The notes below the pieces were generated by a model. That model ran no database searches. It was given only the letters and a program-made list of their open reading frames with translations, and had not been told where the DNA came from. From Gottfriedia acidiceleris (GTDB lineage Bacteria; Bacillota; Bacilli; Bacillales; Bacillaceae_G): a stretch of DNA of 64,000 nucleotides. A program made the position numbers and the translations under genes. Location of the stretch: positions 62,001 to 126,000 of the forward strand of contig NZ_SCFN01000008.1 in assembly GCF_004138285.1 (NCBI RefSeq), read 5' to 3'. Below, in pieces: positions 48,769-57,592 of the stretch; within the stretch, counting starts at the first letter, position 1; the number at the start of each line of letters is the position of its first letter.

Positions 48769-48797
48769 ATAGCTCAGCATATGCTGGGCTTTTTTTC
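48769..48797 (+). terminator. terminator of the amine degradation genes
   Basis: AGCTCAGCAT / ATGCTGGGCT stem followed by TTTTTTT. Confidence 0.9.
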
Positions 48798-49066
48798 GTA
48801 AAAGAAAGCATTTGAAGGATTAATCATGTTTCGCCTAAAGCTACCAACTAATCATCAATTTTTTAAGTGATATAATTGCTCAAAATTTTACCAATATAGG
48901 GAGGAAATCTTGATATTTACAAGAAAATAATAATAAGCATATTTATAGTGCTTCCTATAACTTTTTTAATAATAATCTTTAATTCATCAAAAAACTCTAG
49001 TGGATATAGTAATTTTTTACACAATTAAATAGTAAAAAGCAAATGTTGAAGGAGTAATTATTTAAT
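48798..49066. other. intergenic region with a possible peptide relic
   Basis: GGGAGGAAA at 48899-48907 is followed by a frame encoding a Lys-Lys plus Ile/Leu-rich segment (YKKIIISIFIVLPITFLIIIF) and a stop at 49025-49027, but no ATG, GTG or TTG starts that frame. It may be the leftover 5' end of a secreted or membrane protein gene. Confidence 0.3.
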
Positions 49067-49501
49067 ATGAACATAACAACAATTGGATTCTCCAAAAAAT
49101 CATTAAGAACATTCTCATCATTGCTTCAACAAAATAACGTTACACATCTAATTGATACAAGACTACATAACACATCACAACTAGCAGGATATGCAAAAAA
49201 AGATGACCTTCATTTTGTAATGGATTTATTAAATATTCAATACACACATGACACTGATTTAGCTCCAACAGAAGAATTATTGAAAGCAATTAAGAAAAAG
49301 GAAGTCTCATGGAATGATTTTGAAAAAGACTTTTTTAGCTTAATACAAAATCGTAAAATCGAAACAAAAATAAACGACTTTATAAGCAACGGCGTTCCAT
49401 GCTTTTTGTGTAGCGAAGAAAAACCACACCATTGTCACCGCAAACTAGTCGTAGAATATTTAAGAGAATTTGATAATCGTTTTGAAATTATTCATTTATA
49501 A
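49067..49501 (+). CDS. DUF488 family protein
   Basis: 144 aa. Typical DUF488 pattern: N-terminal ITTIGFSKKSL...LIDTRLHNTSQLAGYAKKDDL and C-terminal CFLCSEEKPHHCHRKLVVEYL, with a Cys/His cluster. Function of the family is not established. AAGGAG ribosome site; monocistronic with a bidirectional terminator behind. Confidence 0.88.
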   Translation: MNITTIGFSKKSLRTFSSLLQQNNVTHLIDTRLHNTSQLAGYAKKDDLHFVMDLLNIQYTHDTDLAPTEELLKAIKKKEVSWNDFEKDFFSLIQNRKIETKINDFISNGVPCFLCSEEKPHHCHRKLVVEYLREFDNRFEIIHL

Positions 49502-49506
49502 ATTCG

Positions 49507-49537
49507 AAAAGACTGTCCGTTAAAGACAGTCTTATTT
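49507..49537. terminator. bidirectional terminator
   Basis: AAGACTGTC / GACAGTCTT stem between two convergent genes. Confidence 0.82.
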
Positions 49538-49540
49538 AAG

Positions 49541-49891
49541 TTATTTAATATAAGTACGTAACCTATCTTGTATCTGCTTGAAAATATCATCAATATGATC
49601 CAGTTCTAAAATGATTTTATCATATTTATGATTGTTTAAAGTTAAAACTAAATTCCCCTTGTTAGTACTTGTAGCAACGAAATAGTTCACGCCGTCCTTT
49701 TTAAAATAGCCATATTTATTTGCACCTATTTGAGTACCGTAAATTTTCCAAAGAAATTGATGGAGATCCTCTATCGAAACGTCCTTAATATCACCATATG
49801 GTACTTCGATTGTATGATTTAACCCTAATATTGTTTCAAAACCAGAAAGTGTAATGATTAATTTATCTTCTTCAAATAAAATTGTTTTCAT
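49541..49891 (-). CDS. hypothetical protein, 116 aa (bacterial PH-like?)
   Basis: Not firmly assigned. Beta-rich small protein (KLIITLSGFETILGLNHTIEVPYGDI...NLVLTLNNHKYDKIILELDHID) of the type seen in bacterial pleckstrin-homology-like domains. No signal peptide or membrane segment. AAGGAGGG precedes the ATG. Confidence 0.75.
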   Translation of the reverse strand: MKTILFEEDKLIITLSGFETILGLNHTIEVPYGDIKDVSIEDLHQFLWKIYGTQIGANKYGYFKKDGVNYFVATSTNKGNLVLTLNNHKYDKIILELDHIDDIFKQIQDRLRTYIK

Positions 49892-50206
49892 AAAAAATCC
49901 CTCCTTACTTCTTATACGACCCGGGACTGAGTATCGTTCATTTATTTTGATTTAATTATAAATAGATAAGTATATTTTTCATCGAAACCGCTTATTTTCA
50001 AAACTAAACAAACGTTTAATTAAATATATAATGCAACGATTTTCGTGATTTTAAAGTATACTGACTTTGGAATAAGTAGGCTTAGTATTAGTAAAAATCG
50101 AAAAAAATTGAACGATAAGATAATTTTTTTTCATAGCTAGTAAATGCTAGGGAATGATATCATCTAGGTATACGAATTATTTACTATTCTCAAAGAGGTA
50201 CGTGAT
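49892..50206. other. intergenic region, AT-rich, nothing recognised
   Basis: 315 bp between divergent genes. No structured RNA or conserved promoter pair recognised with confidence. Confidence 0.5.
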
Positions 50207-50752
50207 ATGGATCAACAAGTACAAACTTATTTTGAAAACCTTGAATCAAAAGACAAGAATTTGCAATACGAAGCCTTTAACTATATTATTTCCGTTACAA
50301 AAGAGAAAGTGGATTGGTCATATGAAGTATGGGATCGATTAAAATCAGAGCTAACGCACAAAGGAAATCACACAAGGTCAAGAGCGGCACAATTTCTCTC
50401 AAATTTAGCGATTAGTGACCCAGAGAAAAGAATGTTAAATGATTTTCCTGAAATTTGGCAAGTTACATATGATCCAAAATTTGTTACCGCAAGACATACC
50501 TTACAATCTATATGGAGAGTAGGATTAGCTGGTCCAGAACAAAGAGCAATCGTCCTTGAATATCTAGAAAACCGTTATTTAAATTGTAAAGAAGAGAAGA
50601 ACAATAAATTAATTCGTTACGATATCATTCAATGTATGAGGAATCTTTATGATGCGGTTAAGAATGAGGAGATTAAACAAAAGGCTTTAGAGTTGATTGA
50701 AACAGAAGAAGATCCAAAATATCGAAAAAAGTATATGACAGTGTGGAAATGA
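50207..50752 (+). CDS. helical-repeat (HEAT-like) protein, 181 aa
   Basis: All-helical protein with HEAT/ARM-like repeats: QYEAFNYIISVTKEKVDWSY, RSRAAQFLSNLAISDPEKRM, TARHTLQSIWRVGLAGPEQR, IRYDIIQCMRNLYDAVKN, KQKALELIETEEDPKYRKK. Such proteins bind other proteins; no function is known here. AAAGAGG precedes the ATG. Monocistronic. Confidence 0.8.
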   Translation: MDQQVQTYFENLESKDKNLQYEAFNYIISVTKEKVDWSYEVWDRLKSELTHKGNHTRSRAAQFLSNLAISDPEKRMLNDFPEIWQVTYDPKFVTARHTLQSIWRVGLAGPEQRAIVLEYLENRYLNCKEEKNNKLIRYDIIQCMRNLYDAVKNEEIKQKALELIETEEDPKYRKKYMTVWK

Positions 50753-50760
50753 AGCAAGAA

Positions 50761-50797
50761 AAAATAGAAGCCCATTAGGGGTTTCTATTTTTTTTAT
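50761..50797 (+). terminator. terminator of the HEAT-like gene
   Basis: AAATAGAAGCCC / GGGTTTCTATTT stem with an 8-T run. Confidence 0.88.
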
Positions 50798-50845
50798 ACT
50801 AAAAGAAGTAAGGGGAAGTAATTAAAGGCACAACGCTTAAGAAAT

Positions 50846-50881
50846 AAAAAACGAATTCACATGGAATTCGTTTTTTTTTTA
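50846..50881. terminator. bidirectional terminator
   Basis: AACGAATTC / GAATTCGTT stem flanked by A-run and T-run; serves the minus-strand reductase gene as well. Confidence 0.8.
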
Positions 50882-50905
50882 TTAGCAAGTAAAAATTAAC
50901 TAAGA

Positions 50906-51955
50906 TTAGTTCATCATCTGTTTAATTAATTCACGATTTCGTTTTTTAAATACTTCATTATGAGATGAAACCATTGCAGATCCACTAGCATCTGGTTGGA
51001 TATATTGCTTCGCTTTATTAACGGCATTAGCGGCATCTTGAAATGCGCCAGCAATTAATTGTAACTTTCCTTCATGCATTAAAATATCTCCAGCTGCGTA
51101 AATCCCTTCAATCGAAGTTTCACTCGTTGTATTCCCTTTAATATAGAAATCTTGAATCATTTCTACTTTTATTTCACTGTTATTTAATAAAGAAGTATCC
51201 TGTTCATAACCGTGGTTTATGATTACTTCATCAATTGCCAAATGAGATACTTCACCAGTTTCATTATTTGTCAGTTCAACCTTTTCAATTTCCTCATGGT
51301 TTTCACCAGCAATTAATTTCGTAATAGATGTATTGAAAAGACATTCGACTGTACTATTCATCAATTGAGAAACTTGTGCTTCATGACCCTTTAGAGCATC
51401 TTTTCGGTAAGTTAAATAAACTTTCTTAGCAATCGGCTCTAACTCATTAGCCCAATCAATTGCAGAGTTACCACCACCGGAAACGATTACAGTTTTATTT
51501 TGGAAATGTTTAAGTGATTTTACTGTATAGTTTAAATTTGAAACTTCGAATCTTTCTGCACCATCTATTTGAAGCTTTGTTGGATTTAAAATACCACTTC
51601 CTACTGCAACAATAACTGTTTTAGAATAATGTTTTTGACCTGAAGCTGTATGTAAAACAAAAATACCATTATCATCACGAGTGATTGTGTCGACTTTTTC
51701 ATTTAACACAACAGTCGGATCAAACGTTAATCCTTGTTGAACAATTTGTCCGATGAATCTCTCGCCAGGGATTGGTGGTTGTCCTCCAACATCCCAAATT
51801 ACCTTTTCAGGATAACAATGAACTTTACCGCCTAATTCAGATTGAAATTCTATAATTTTTGTTTTCATTTCTCGTAAACCACTATAAAAGGCAGAGTAAA
51901 GTCCAGCAGGACCTCCTCCGATTACTGTTACATCATAAAGATCGTTCATATTCAT
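50906..51955 (-). CDS. ferredoxin/flavodoxin-NADP reductase (YumC/YcgT type)
   Basis: 349 aa FAD/NAD(P) protein of the thioredoxin-reductase-like ferredoxin-NADP reductase group. FAD motif GGGPAGLYSAF, NADPH motif VSGGGNSAIDWANEL and FAD-tail motif GIYAAGDILMHEGKLQLIAGAF; no CxxC redox pair, so it is not a thioredoxin reductase. Start ATG 51955 after GGAGTGAG; the longer frame to 52060 covers the Fur site. B. subtilis YcgT, a paralogue of YumC, is Fur-regulated. Divergence from a siderophore operon with two Fur boxes suggests it supplies electrons for iron release (inference). Confidence 0.9.
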   Translation of the reverse strand: MNMNDLYDVTVIGGGPAGLYSAFYSGLREMKTKIIEFQSELGGKVHCYPEKVIWDVGGQPPIPGERFIGQIVQQGLTFDPTVVLNEKVDTITRDDNGIFVLHTASGQKHYSKTVIVAVGSGILNPTKLQIDGAERFEVSNLNYTVKSLKHFQNKTVIVSGGGNSAIDWANELEPIAKKVYLTYRKDALKGHEAQVSQLMNSTVECLFNTSITKLIAGENHEEIEKVELTNNETGEVSHLAIDEVIINHGYEQDTSLLNNSEIKVEMIQDFYIKGNTTSETSIEGIYAAGDILMHEGKLQLIAGAFQDAANAVNKAKQYIQPDASGSAMVSSHNEVFKKRNRELIKQMMN

Positions 51956-51984
51956 TATGTTCTCACTCCAGAATATTCTGTCAT

Positions 51985-51999
51985 TGATTATCATTCTCA
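51985..51999. promoter_or_regulatory. second, weaker Fur box in the reductase leader
   Basis: TGATTATCATTCTCA agrees at 13 of 15 positions with the 7-1-7 Fur consensus TGATAATNATTATCA. Confidence 0.6.
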
Positions 52000-52053
52000 G
52001 TAAAATATAAACCATTTTTGAGAATTTTTCAATGATTTCACTAAAAAATAATA

Positions 52054-52082
52054 TTGACAATAATAGTAAATAGACTTATATT
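52054..52082 (+). promoter_or_regulatory. sigma-A promoter of the siderophore uptake operon
   Basis: TTGACA (52054-52059), 17-bp spacer, TATATT (52077-52082). The start point near 52089 lies just before the perfect Fur box. Confidence 0.75.
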
Positions 52083-52099
52083 TACCTAGCAACAATGAT

Positions 52100-52114
52100 T
52101 GATAATAATTATCA
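52100..52114. promoter_or_regulatory. Fur box
   Basis: TGATAAT-A-ATTATCA, a perfect 7-1-7 Fur site, located at about +12 to +26 of the uptake operon promoter; iron repression is expected. Confidence 0.92.
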
Positions 52115-52157
52115 TTATCACTAACGGTTAAAATATTAAATGAATGGAGGTCCCTTT

Positions 52158-53003
52158 ATGGTACGGTTATATACTAATGAATTGACCATTGGTTATGGTG
52201 ATCGTTTGATTGTAAAAGACCTTAATATAAAAATTCCGGATAAACAAATTACAACAATCATTGGTTCAAATGGATGCGGTAAATCGACTCTTTTGAAGGC
52301 GATTACAAGAATAATCTCTCATCAATCCGGAACGATTATTTTAGATGGAGAAAACATTGCTTCAGAGAATACTAAATTACTAGCTAAAAAAATGGCGATT
52401 CTTCCTCAAACACCAGAGAGTGCAAGTGGCTTAACAGTAGGTGAACTAATATCTTATGGTCGATTCCCATATCAAAGTGGTTTTGGCAGATTAACTCAAA
52501 AAGATATTGAAGTTATTGACTGGGCACTTGAGGTTACAGGTACAAAGGAATATAAATATCAAACAGTTGATTCGCTTTCAGGAGGTCAACGTCAACGAGT
52601 TTGGATTGCAATGGCGTTAGCACAAGAAACTGAAATCATTTTCCTTGATGAGCCAACTACATATTTAGATTTAGCTCATCAGCTCGAAATTTTGGAGTTG
52701 TTACAAAAGCTAAATCAGGAGCAAGAACGTACGATTGTAATGGTTTTACATGACCTAAATCAAGCAGCTCGATTTGCAGATTATATCATCGCACTTAAAG
52801 ATGGAGAAATCGTAAAAGCAGGTTCTTGCGAAGAAGTCATTACGCATGAAGTTCTAAAAAAAGTTTTTTCAATTGATACAGTAATAGGAAGAGACCCAAG
52901 AACAAATAAACCAATGTGCATAACATACAATTTACTTAAGGGAGAAGAGAAAAATGAAGAAAATCTTAATACCATTTCTTTTAATATTCGTGCTAATTAT
53001 TAG
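52158..53003 (+). CDS. fhuC: iron-siderophore ABC transporter ATPase (FhuC-like)
   Basis: 281 aa FecE/FhuC-type ATPase: Walker A GSNGCGKST, signature LSGGQRQRVWIAMALAQ, Walker B EIIFLDEPTTYLD, and the switch His in VLHDLNQAARFADY. GGAGGT at 52145-52150 gives the ATG at 52158 rather than 52140. Its last 50 bp overlap the lipoprotein gene, so the C-terminal tail (NEENLNTISFNIRANY) is read from the next gene's signal-peptide DNA in another frame. Confidence 0.92.
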   Translation: MVRLYTNELTIGYGDRLIVKDLNIKIPDKQITTIIGSNGCGKSTLLKAITRIISHQSGTIILDGENIASENTKLLAKKMAILPQTPESASGLTVGELISYGRFPYQSGFGRLTQKDIEVIDWALEVTGTKEYKYQTVDSLSGGQRQRVWIAMALAQETEIIFLDEPTTYLDLAHQLEILELLQKLNQEQERTIVMVLHDLNQAARFADYIIALKDGEIVKAGSCEEVITHEVLKKVFSIDTVIGRDPRTNKPMCITYNLLKGEEKNEENLNTISFNIRANY

Positions 53004-53874
53004 TGCATGTAGTAAAGGAGCATCAAGTACAGAAGGCTCAAAGAATGAACCAAAAAAGTCTGGAACTATTACATATCAATCTCAAAATGGTCCAGTTAAA
53101 GTCCCAGCAAATCCTAAACGTGTAGTAGTATTATCTTCGTTTGCAGGAAATGTAATGTCTTTAGGAGTTAACATTGTCGGTGTTGATTCTTGGTCTAAAT
53201 CGAATCCTCGCTGGGCTGAAAACTTAAAAAATGCTGAAGTAGTTTCAGATGATAATATCGAAAAAATTATTGAGTTAAACCCAGATTTAATTATTGGTTT
53301 AGATAATGTTAAAAACCTTGATAAATTAAAGAAAATCGCACCTACTGTAGTATATACTTACGGCAAAGTAGATTACTTAACTCAACATATTGAAATTGGT
53401 AAATTATTAAACAAAGAAAAAGAAGCGCAAGCATGGGTAGATGATTTTAAAGCTCGTGCACAAAAGGCCGGAGAAGAGATAAAAGCTAAAATTGGTCCAG
53501 ATGCAACAGTTTCTGTAATTGAAAAATTCGACAAGCAGCTTTATGTTTATGGCAACAACTGGGGTCGTGGAACAGAAATTCTTTTCCAAGAAATGAAATT
53601 AAAAATGCCTAAAAAAGTTGAAGAAAATGCATTGAAACCAGGATATTATGCAATCTCTTTAGAAGTACTTCCTGAGTTTATGGGTGAATATGTAATCTTT
53701 AGTAAATTTGATCAAACTGATACTTCTGTAGAAAAAACAGATACTTATAAAAATACACCAGCAGTAAAGAATAAGCACGTTTTTGAAGTTAATGGAAGTG
53801 AATTCTACTTCAATGATCCAGATACTTTAGACATGCAATTAGAATTCTTTAAAAAGCAATTTTTAGGTAACTAA
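52954..53874 (+). CDS. fhuD: iron-hydroxamate binding lipoprotein (FhuD-like)
   Basis: 306 aa. Lipoprotein signal peptide with lipobox LIISAC (lipidated Cys at about 19), then a class III periplasmic-binding fold (KRVVVLSSFAGNVMSLGVNIVGVD; IIELNPDLIIGL). The stretch DYLTQHIEIGKLLNKEKEAQAWVDDF and YVYGNNWGRGTEILFQEM resembles Bacillus FhuD, the hydroxamate (ferrichrome-type) receptor. AAGGGAGAAGAG precedes the ATG. The exact siderophore is not certain. Confidence 0.9.
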   Translation: MKKILIPFLLIFVLIISACSKGASSTEGSKNEPKKSGTITYQSQNGPVKVPANPKRVVVLSSFAGNVMSLGVNIVGVDSWSKSNPRWAENLKNAEVVSDDNIEKIIELNPDLIIGLDNVKNLDKLKKIAPTVVYTYGKVDYLTQHIEIGKLLNKEKEAQAWVDDFKARAQKAGEEIKAKIGPDATVSVIEKFDKQLYVYGNNWGRGTEILFQEMKLKMPKKVEENALKPGYYAISLEVLPEFMGEYVIFSKFDQTDTSVEKTDTYKNTPAVKNKHVFEVNGSEFYFNDPDTLDMQLEFFKKQFLGN

Positions 53875-53880
53875 CAAATA

Positions 53881-53917
53881 TAAGAGTAGGAATTCTATTA
53901 TTCCTACTCTTATTATT
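53881..53917 (+). terminator. intra-operon hairpin after the binding protein
   Basis: TAAGAGTAGGAAT / ATTCCTACTCTTA perfect 13-bp stem followed by TTATTT. It probably lets the ATPase-lipoprotein message exceed that of the permease genes. Confidence 0.8.
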
Positions 53918-54046
53918 TAGACATTGTCCAAAAATTTTATTGCAGACTGATTGAAAACGTTTATCTTTCGGGGCGGGAAGCATTAAAGAAAGCGAGCGTT
54001 TGGCGGGCAGTCTGAAGACATTCTATAAAGAGAAGATGAGAGGCTA

Positions 54047-55057
54047 ATGACACAAAAAAACAAAGGTTCTGTTCCATTCTTTTTTAAACTTATATTGGGG
54101 ATTATCATTTTTATAGTTATGTTTGTAATTGCAATCGTTTTCGGCGCAGCGGATACAACTGTTGGTGATGTATGGAATGCAATTTTTACAAACATGAATA
54201 GTCAACAGATTTCTATTATTAGAGAGTTACGGTTACCTCGAGAGGTGGCGGCAATATTTGTAGGAGCAGCTCTTGCGGTGGCAGGCGCTATTATGCAGGG
54301 GATGACAAGAAATCCACTTGCAGATCCGGGTTTGCTTGGCTTAACGGCAGGAGCAAATGCAGCTTTAGCAATAACAATGGCTTTCCTACCAAAAGTAAAT
54401 TATTTTGGAATTATGTTAGCTTGTTTTATAGGTGCAGCAGTTGGTTCACTAATCGTTTTTGGAATTGCTACAGTGAAAAAAGGCGGTTTTTCTCCATTTC
54501 GTATTGTTTTAGCAGGGGCGGCTGTTACAGGCTTTTTAACTGCTATTTCTGAAGGTGTAGGGATTTACTTTAAAATATCTCAAAATATTTCAATGTGGAC
54601 TTCTGGTGGATTAGTTGGTACTTCATGGGGCCAAGTAAAAACGATTACGCCTTTTATTATAGTCGGTATTCTAGTAACAATTTTCTTGGCACGTCAATTA
54701 ACAATACTTAGTTTAAATGAAGAGGTTGCTGTAGGTTTAGGTCAAAATATCCCAAGAATCAAAGCAATCTTATTTGTCGTAATCGTATTACTAGCTGGAG
54801 CGGCAGTTGCTCTAGTAGGAAATATGGCATTTTTAGGTTTAATGGTACCTCACATGGTGCGTGGATTCGTCGGAACTGATTACCGATTTATTATACCGAT
54901 GTCTGCTATTTTTGGTGCTACATTTTTACTTTTGGCAGATACACTTGGGCGAACAATTAATATACCTTATGAAACACCAGTTGCAGCGATTGTTGCAATG
55001 ATTGGCCTTCCTTTCTTTCTATTTATCGTACATAAAGGAGGCAAAGAATTCTCTTGA
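54047..55057 (+). CDS. fhuB: FecCD-family siderophore permease (FhuB-like)
   Basis: 336 aa, about 9-10 membrane segments. FecCD hallmarks: RLPREVAAIFVGAALAVAGAIMQGMTRNPLADPGLLGLTAGA, GNMAFLGLMVPHMVRGFVG and LADTLGRTI. It pairs with the next gene to form the membrane channel. TTGA overlap with the following start. Confidence 0.9.
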   Translation: MTQKNKGSVPFFFKLILGIIIFIVMFVIAIVFGAADTTVGDVWNAIFTNMNSQQISIIRELRLPREVAAIFVGAALAVAGAIMQGMTRNPLADPGLLGLTAGANAALAITMAFLPKVNYFGIMLACFIGAAVGSLIVFGIATVKKGGFSPFRIVLAGAAVTGFLTAISEGVGIYFKISQNISMWTSGGLVGTSWGQVKTITPFIIVGILVTIFLARQLTILSLNEEVAVGLGQNIPRIKAILFVVIVLLAGAAVALVGNMAFLGLMVPHMVRGFVGTDYRFIIPMSAIFGATFLLLADTLGRTINIPYETPVAAIVAMIGLPFFLFIVHKGGKEFS

Positions 55058-56064
55058 TACAGCCTGCTATTATTAGAAAACAAAGGTTAATTCTGTTGAT
55101 ACTCTTTATACTTATTCTCTTAACAATGTTTATTGGAATGGGAATGGGATTTTCAGCAATACCATATAGTAGATTACTTCCAACATTTTTAGGTGATGGT
55201 ACATTTAAAGAAGAGTTTGTAATCTTTTCAATTCGTTTACCTAGAATGATTATAACTTTAATGGCGGGAATGGCACTTGCACTATCTGGTGCAATTTTGC
55301 AAGGGGTAACAAGAAATGATATGGCTGAGCCTGGGATACTAGGTTTTAATGCTGGTGCAGGTGTAGCTATTACAGTATTCTTTTTATACTTTCCAATTGA
55401 AGCAGGATCGTTTGTTTATTTAATCCCAATCGTTGGATTTTGTGGTGCTATTGTAACAGCAATTATTATTTACTTATTTTCTTATAAGAAAAATTCGGGT
55501 TTACAACCTATAAGACTAGTTTTAGTAGGTATTGGTTTCTCGATGGCTCTTTCAGGAATCATGATTGTATTAATTTCATCTGCGGAACGTGCTAAAGTAG
55601 ATTTTATTGCAAAATGGTTGGCAGGTAATATATGGGGGACAGATTGGCCGTTTATTTGGGCATTCTTACCTTGGCTAATTGTATTAATTCCGTTTACTTT
55701 ATATAAAGCAAATACATTAAACCTTCTTAATTTAAATGAGCCTGTTGCAATCGGGGTAGGGGTCTCATTAGAAAAGGAAAGAATTGTTTTAATGTTAGCA
55801 GCAGTTGCATTAGCAGCATCGGCTGTTTCAGTAACAGGAGGAATTGCGTTTATCGGATTAATGGCACCACATATAGCCAAAAGCTTAGTTGGCCCAAGAA
55901 ATCAATTATTTATACCCATTGCAATTTTAATTGGTGGATTCTTGCTATTAGTTGCCGACACAATCGGAAGAAACTTAGTCGATCCTGAAGGAATACCAGC
56001 GGGGATTATAGTAGCCCTAATCGGTGGGCCTTACTTTGTATATTTAATCCTAAAAAAGGCTTAA
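55054..56064 (+). CDS. fhuG: FecCD-family siderophore permease (FhuG-like)
   Basis: 336 aa second permease subunit with the same hallmarks (RLPRMIITLMAGMALALSGAILQGVTRNDMAEPGILGFNAGAG; GIAFIGLMAPHIAKSLVGPR; VADTIGRNL). The start is a TTG at 55054 that overlaps the previous stop (TTGA), after AAAGGAGG; no in-frame ATG fits. End of the four-gene operon. Confidence 0.9.
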   Translation: MIQPAIIRKQRLILLILFILILLTMFIGMGMGFSAIPYSRLLPTFLGDGTFKEEFVIFSIRLPRMIITLMAGMALALSGAILQGVTRNDMAEPGILGFNAGAGVAITVFFLYFPIEAGSFVYLIPIVGFCGAIVTAIIIYLFSYKKNSGLQPIRLVLVGIGFSMALSGIMIVLISSAERAKVDFIAKWLAGNIWGTDWPFIWAFLPWLIVLIPFTLYKANTLNLLNLNEPVAIGVGVSLEKERIVLMLAAVALAASAVSVTGGIAFIGLMAPHIAKSLVGPRNQLFIPIAILIGGFLLLVADTIGRNLVDPEGIPAGIIVALIGGPYFVYLILKKA

Positions 56065-56070
56065 TCAATA

Positions 56071-56122
56071 GAAAAAGACATTGTGAACTACACAAATCGT
56101 TCAAACAATGTCTTTTCTTTAT
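56071..56122. terminator. bidirectional terminator between fhu operon and xpt
   Basis: AAAAGACATTGT / ACAATGTCTTTT stem extended by GAAC/GTTC, T-run on the plus side and A-run (T on minus) on the other. Confidence 0.8.
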
Positions 56123-56124
56123 TC

Positions 56125-56793
<669 letters not shown>

Positions 56794-56830
56794 CTTTGAT
56801 TCGCTAGAGCTAAAATGTTAGATGTGTTAC

Positions 56831-56901
56831 CACTCATAGTCGGTAAATTTACGGTTAACCGGTAGAAACTTGTGAGCCATATCCTCACTATTATACGAGT
56901 G
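56831..56901 (-). ncRNA. purine (guanine-class) riboswitch aptamer
   Basis: Minus-strand sequence has the conserved purine-aptamer parts in order: P1 arm CACTCGTATAATAG, GGATATGG, GTTTCTACC, CCGTAAAT, CCGACTATGAGTG. P1 arms CACTC/GAGTG pair. The base before GACTAT (position 74 of the B. subtilis xpt numbering) is C, which selects guanine/hypoxanthine rather than adenine. With guanine bound, the downstream terminator should form. Confidence 0.93.
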
Positions 56902-56991
56902 AAATTTATAATTTTAATGAAACTATAACATGTTAATAGATTCTGGTCTAGCAATTAATAGGTGTAAATTATTAGCATTATTGAATACAGC

Positions 56992-57558
56992 TTAATACAG
57001 TTTACAAATAAATTTAGTGAACTCCTTTACTAAATCCTGGTCATAAACAGTACCACTTTGTTTTTGAATTTTTTTTAACGATCTTTCAATTGAACATTTT
57101 TTTCTATAAGGGCGATCATGGGCTAATGCATCAAAACTATCAATTATTCTAATTACTTTCGAATTAAAATCAATTTCGTTACTACATAAACCTTCATAGC
57201 CAGTCCCATCAATATTTTCATGATGATAACGGACAGCATTTAAAATATCATTATGATATGAAAAATCTTTTAATAAATCATATCCATAAATTGTGTGATT
57301 CTTCATTAGATTCCACTCGAAATCAGTAAGAGGACCTCTTTTTGCAACGATTGAATTTGGTATTTTAAACTTACCAATATCATGTACATAACCAATAAAA
57401 TGTAATTGATTGGATTGATGTAAAGAGAGATCTAAATATCTACTGAATTTATACGACATTTCTCCTACACGCATCCCGTGTAAAAAAGTATCATGATCGA
57501 GTTGCCTTAATAGATCAACTAACTCATTTGTGACTAATGTTGGCCTTTCTTTTACCAT
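56992..57558 (-). CDS. HD-domain phosphohydrolase (HD-GYP-like)
   Basis: 188 aa. HD motif HDIGKFKIPNSIVAKRGPLTDFEW and HHENIDGTGYEGL resemble c-di-GMP phosphodiesterases of the HD-GYP group, but the GYP triplet reads GTGYEG. The N-terminal HGMRVGEMSYKFS carries the first metal His. No sensor domain is attached. It lies 34 bp after the stop of the Mga-like regulator gene and may be co-transcribed. Substrate unproven. Confidence 0.82.
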   Translation of the reverse strand: MVKERPTLVTNELVDLLRQLDHDTFLHGMRVGEMSYKFSRYLDLSLHQSNQLHFIGYVHDIGKFKIPNSIVAKRGPLTDFEWNLMKNHTIYGYDLLKDFSYHNDILNAVRYHHENIDGTGYEGLCSNEIDFNSKVIRIIDSFDALAHDRPYRKKCSIERSLKKIQKQSGTVYDQDLVKEFTKFICKLY

Positions 57559-57592
57559 AAAATCACCTTTGAATGCTTATTCAACATAAAAC

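Noticed and set aside
48899-49027. Possible small membrane peptide after GGGAGGAAA
   Set aside because: No start codon in the frame that encodes the hydrophobic segment; at most a relic.
50906-51955. Thioredoxin reductase
   Set aside because: No CxxC redox motif; the sequence fits the ferredoxin/flavodoxin-NADP reductase branch.
55482-55880. 132-aa minus-strand frame inside the second siderophore permease
   Set aside because: Shadow frame caused by hydrophobic codon use on the plus strand.
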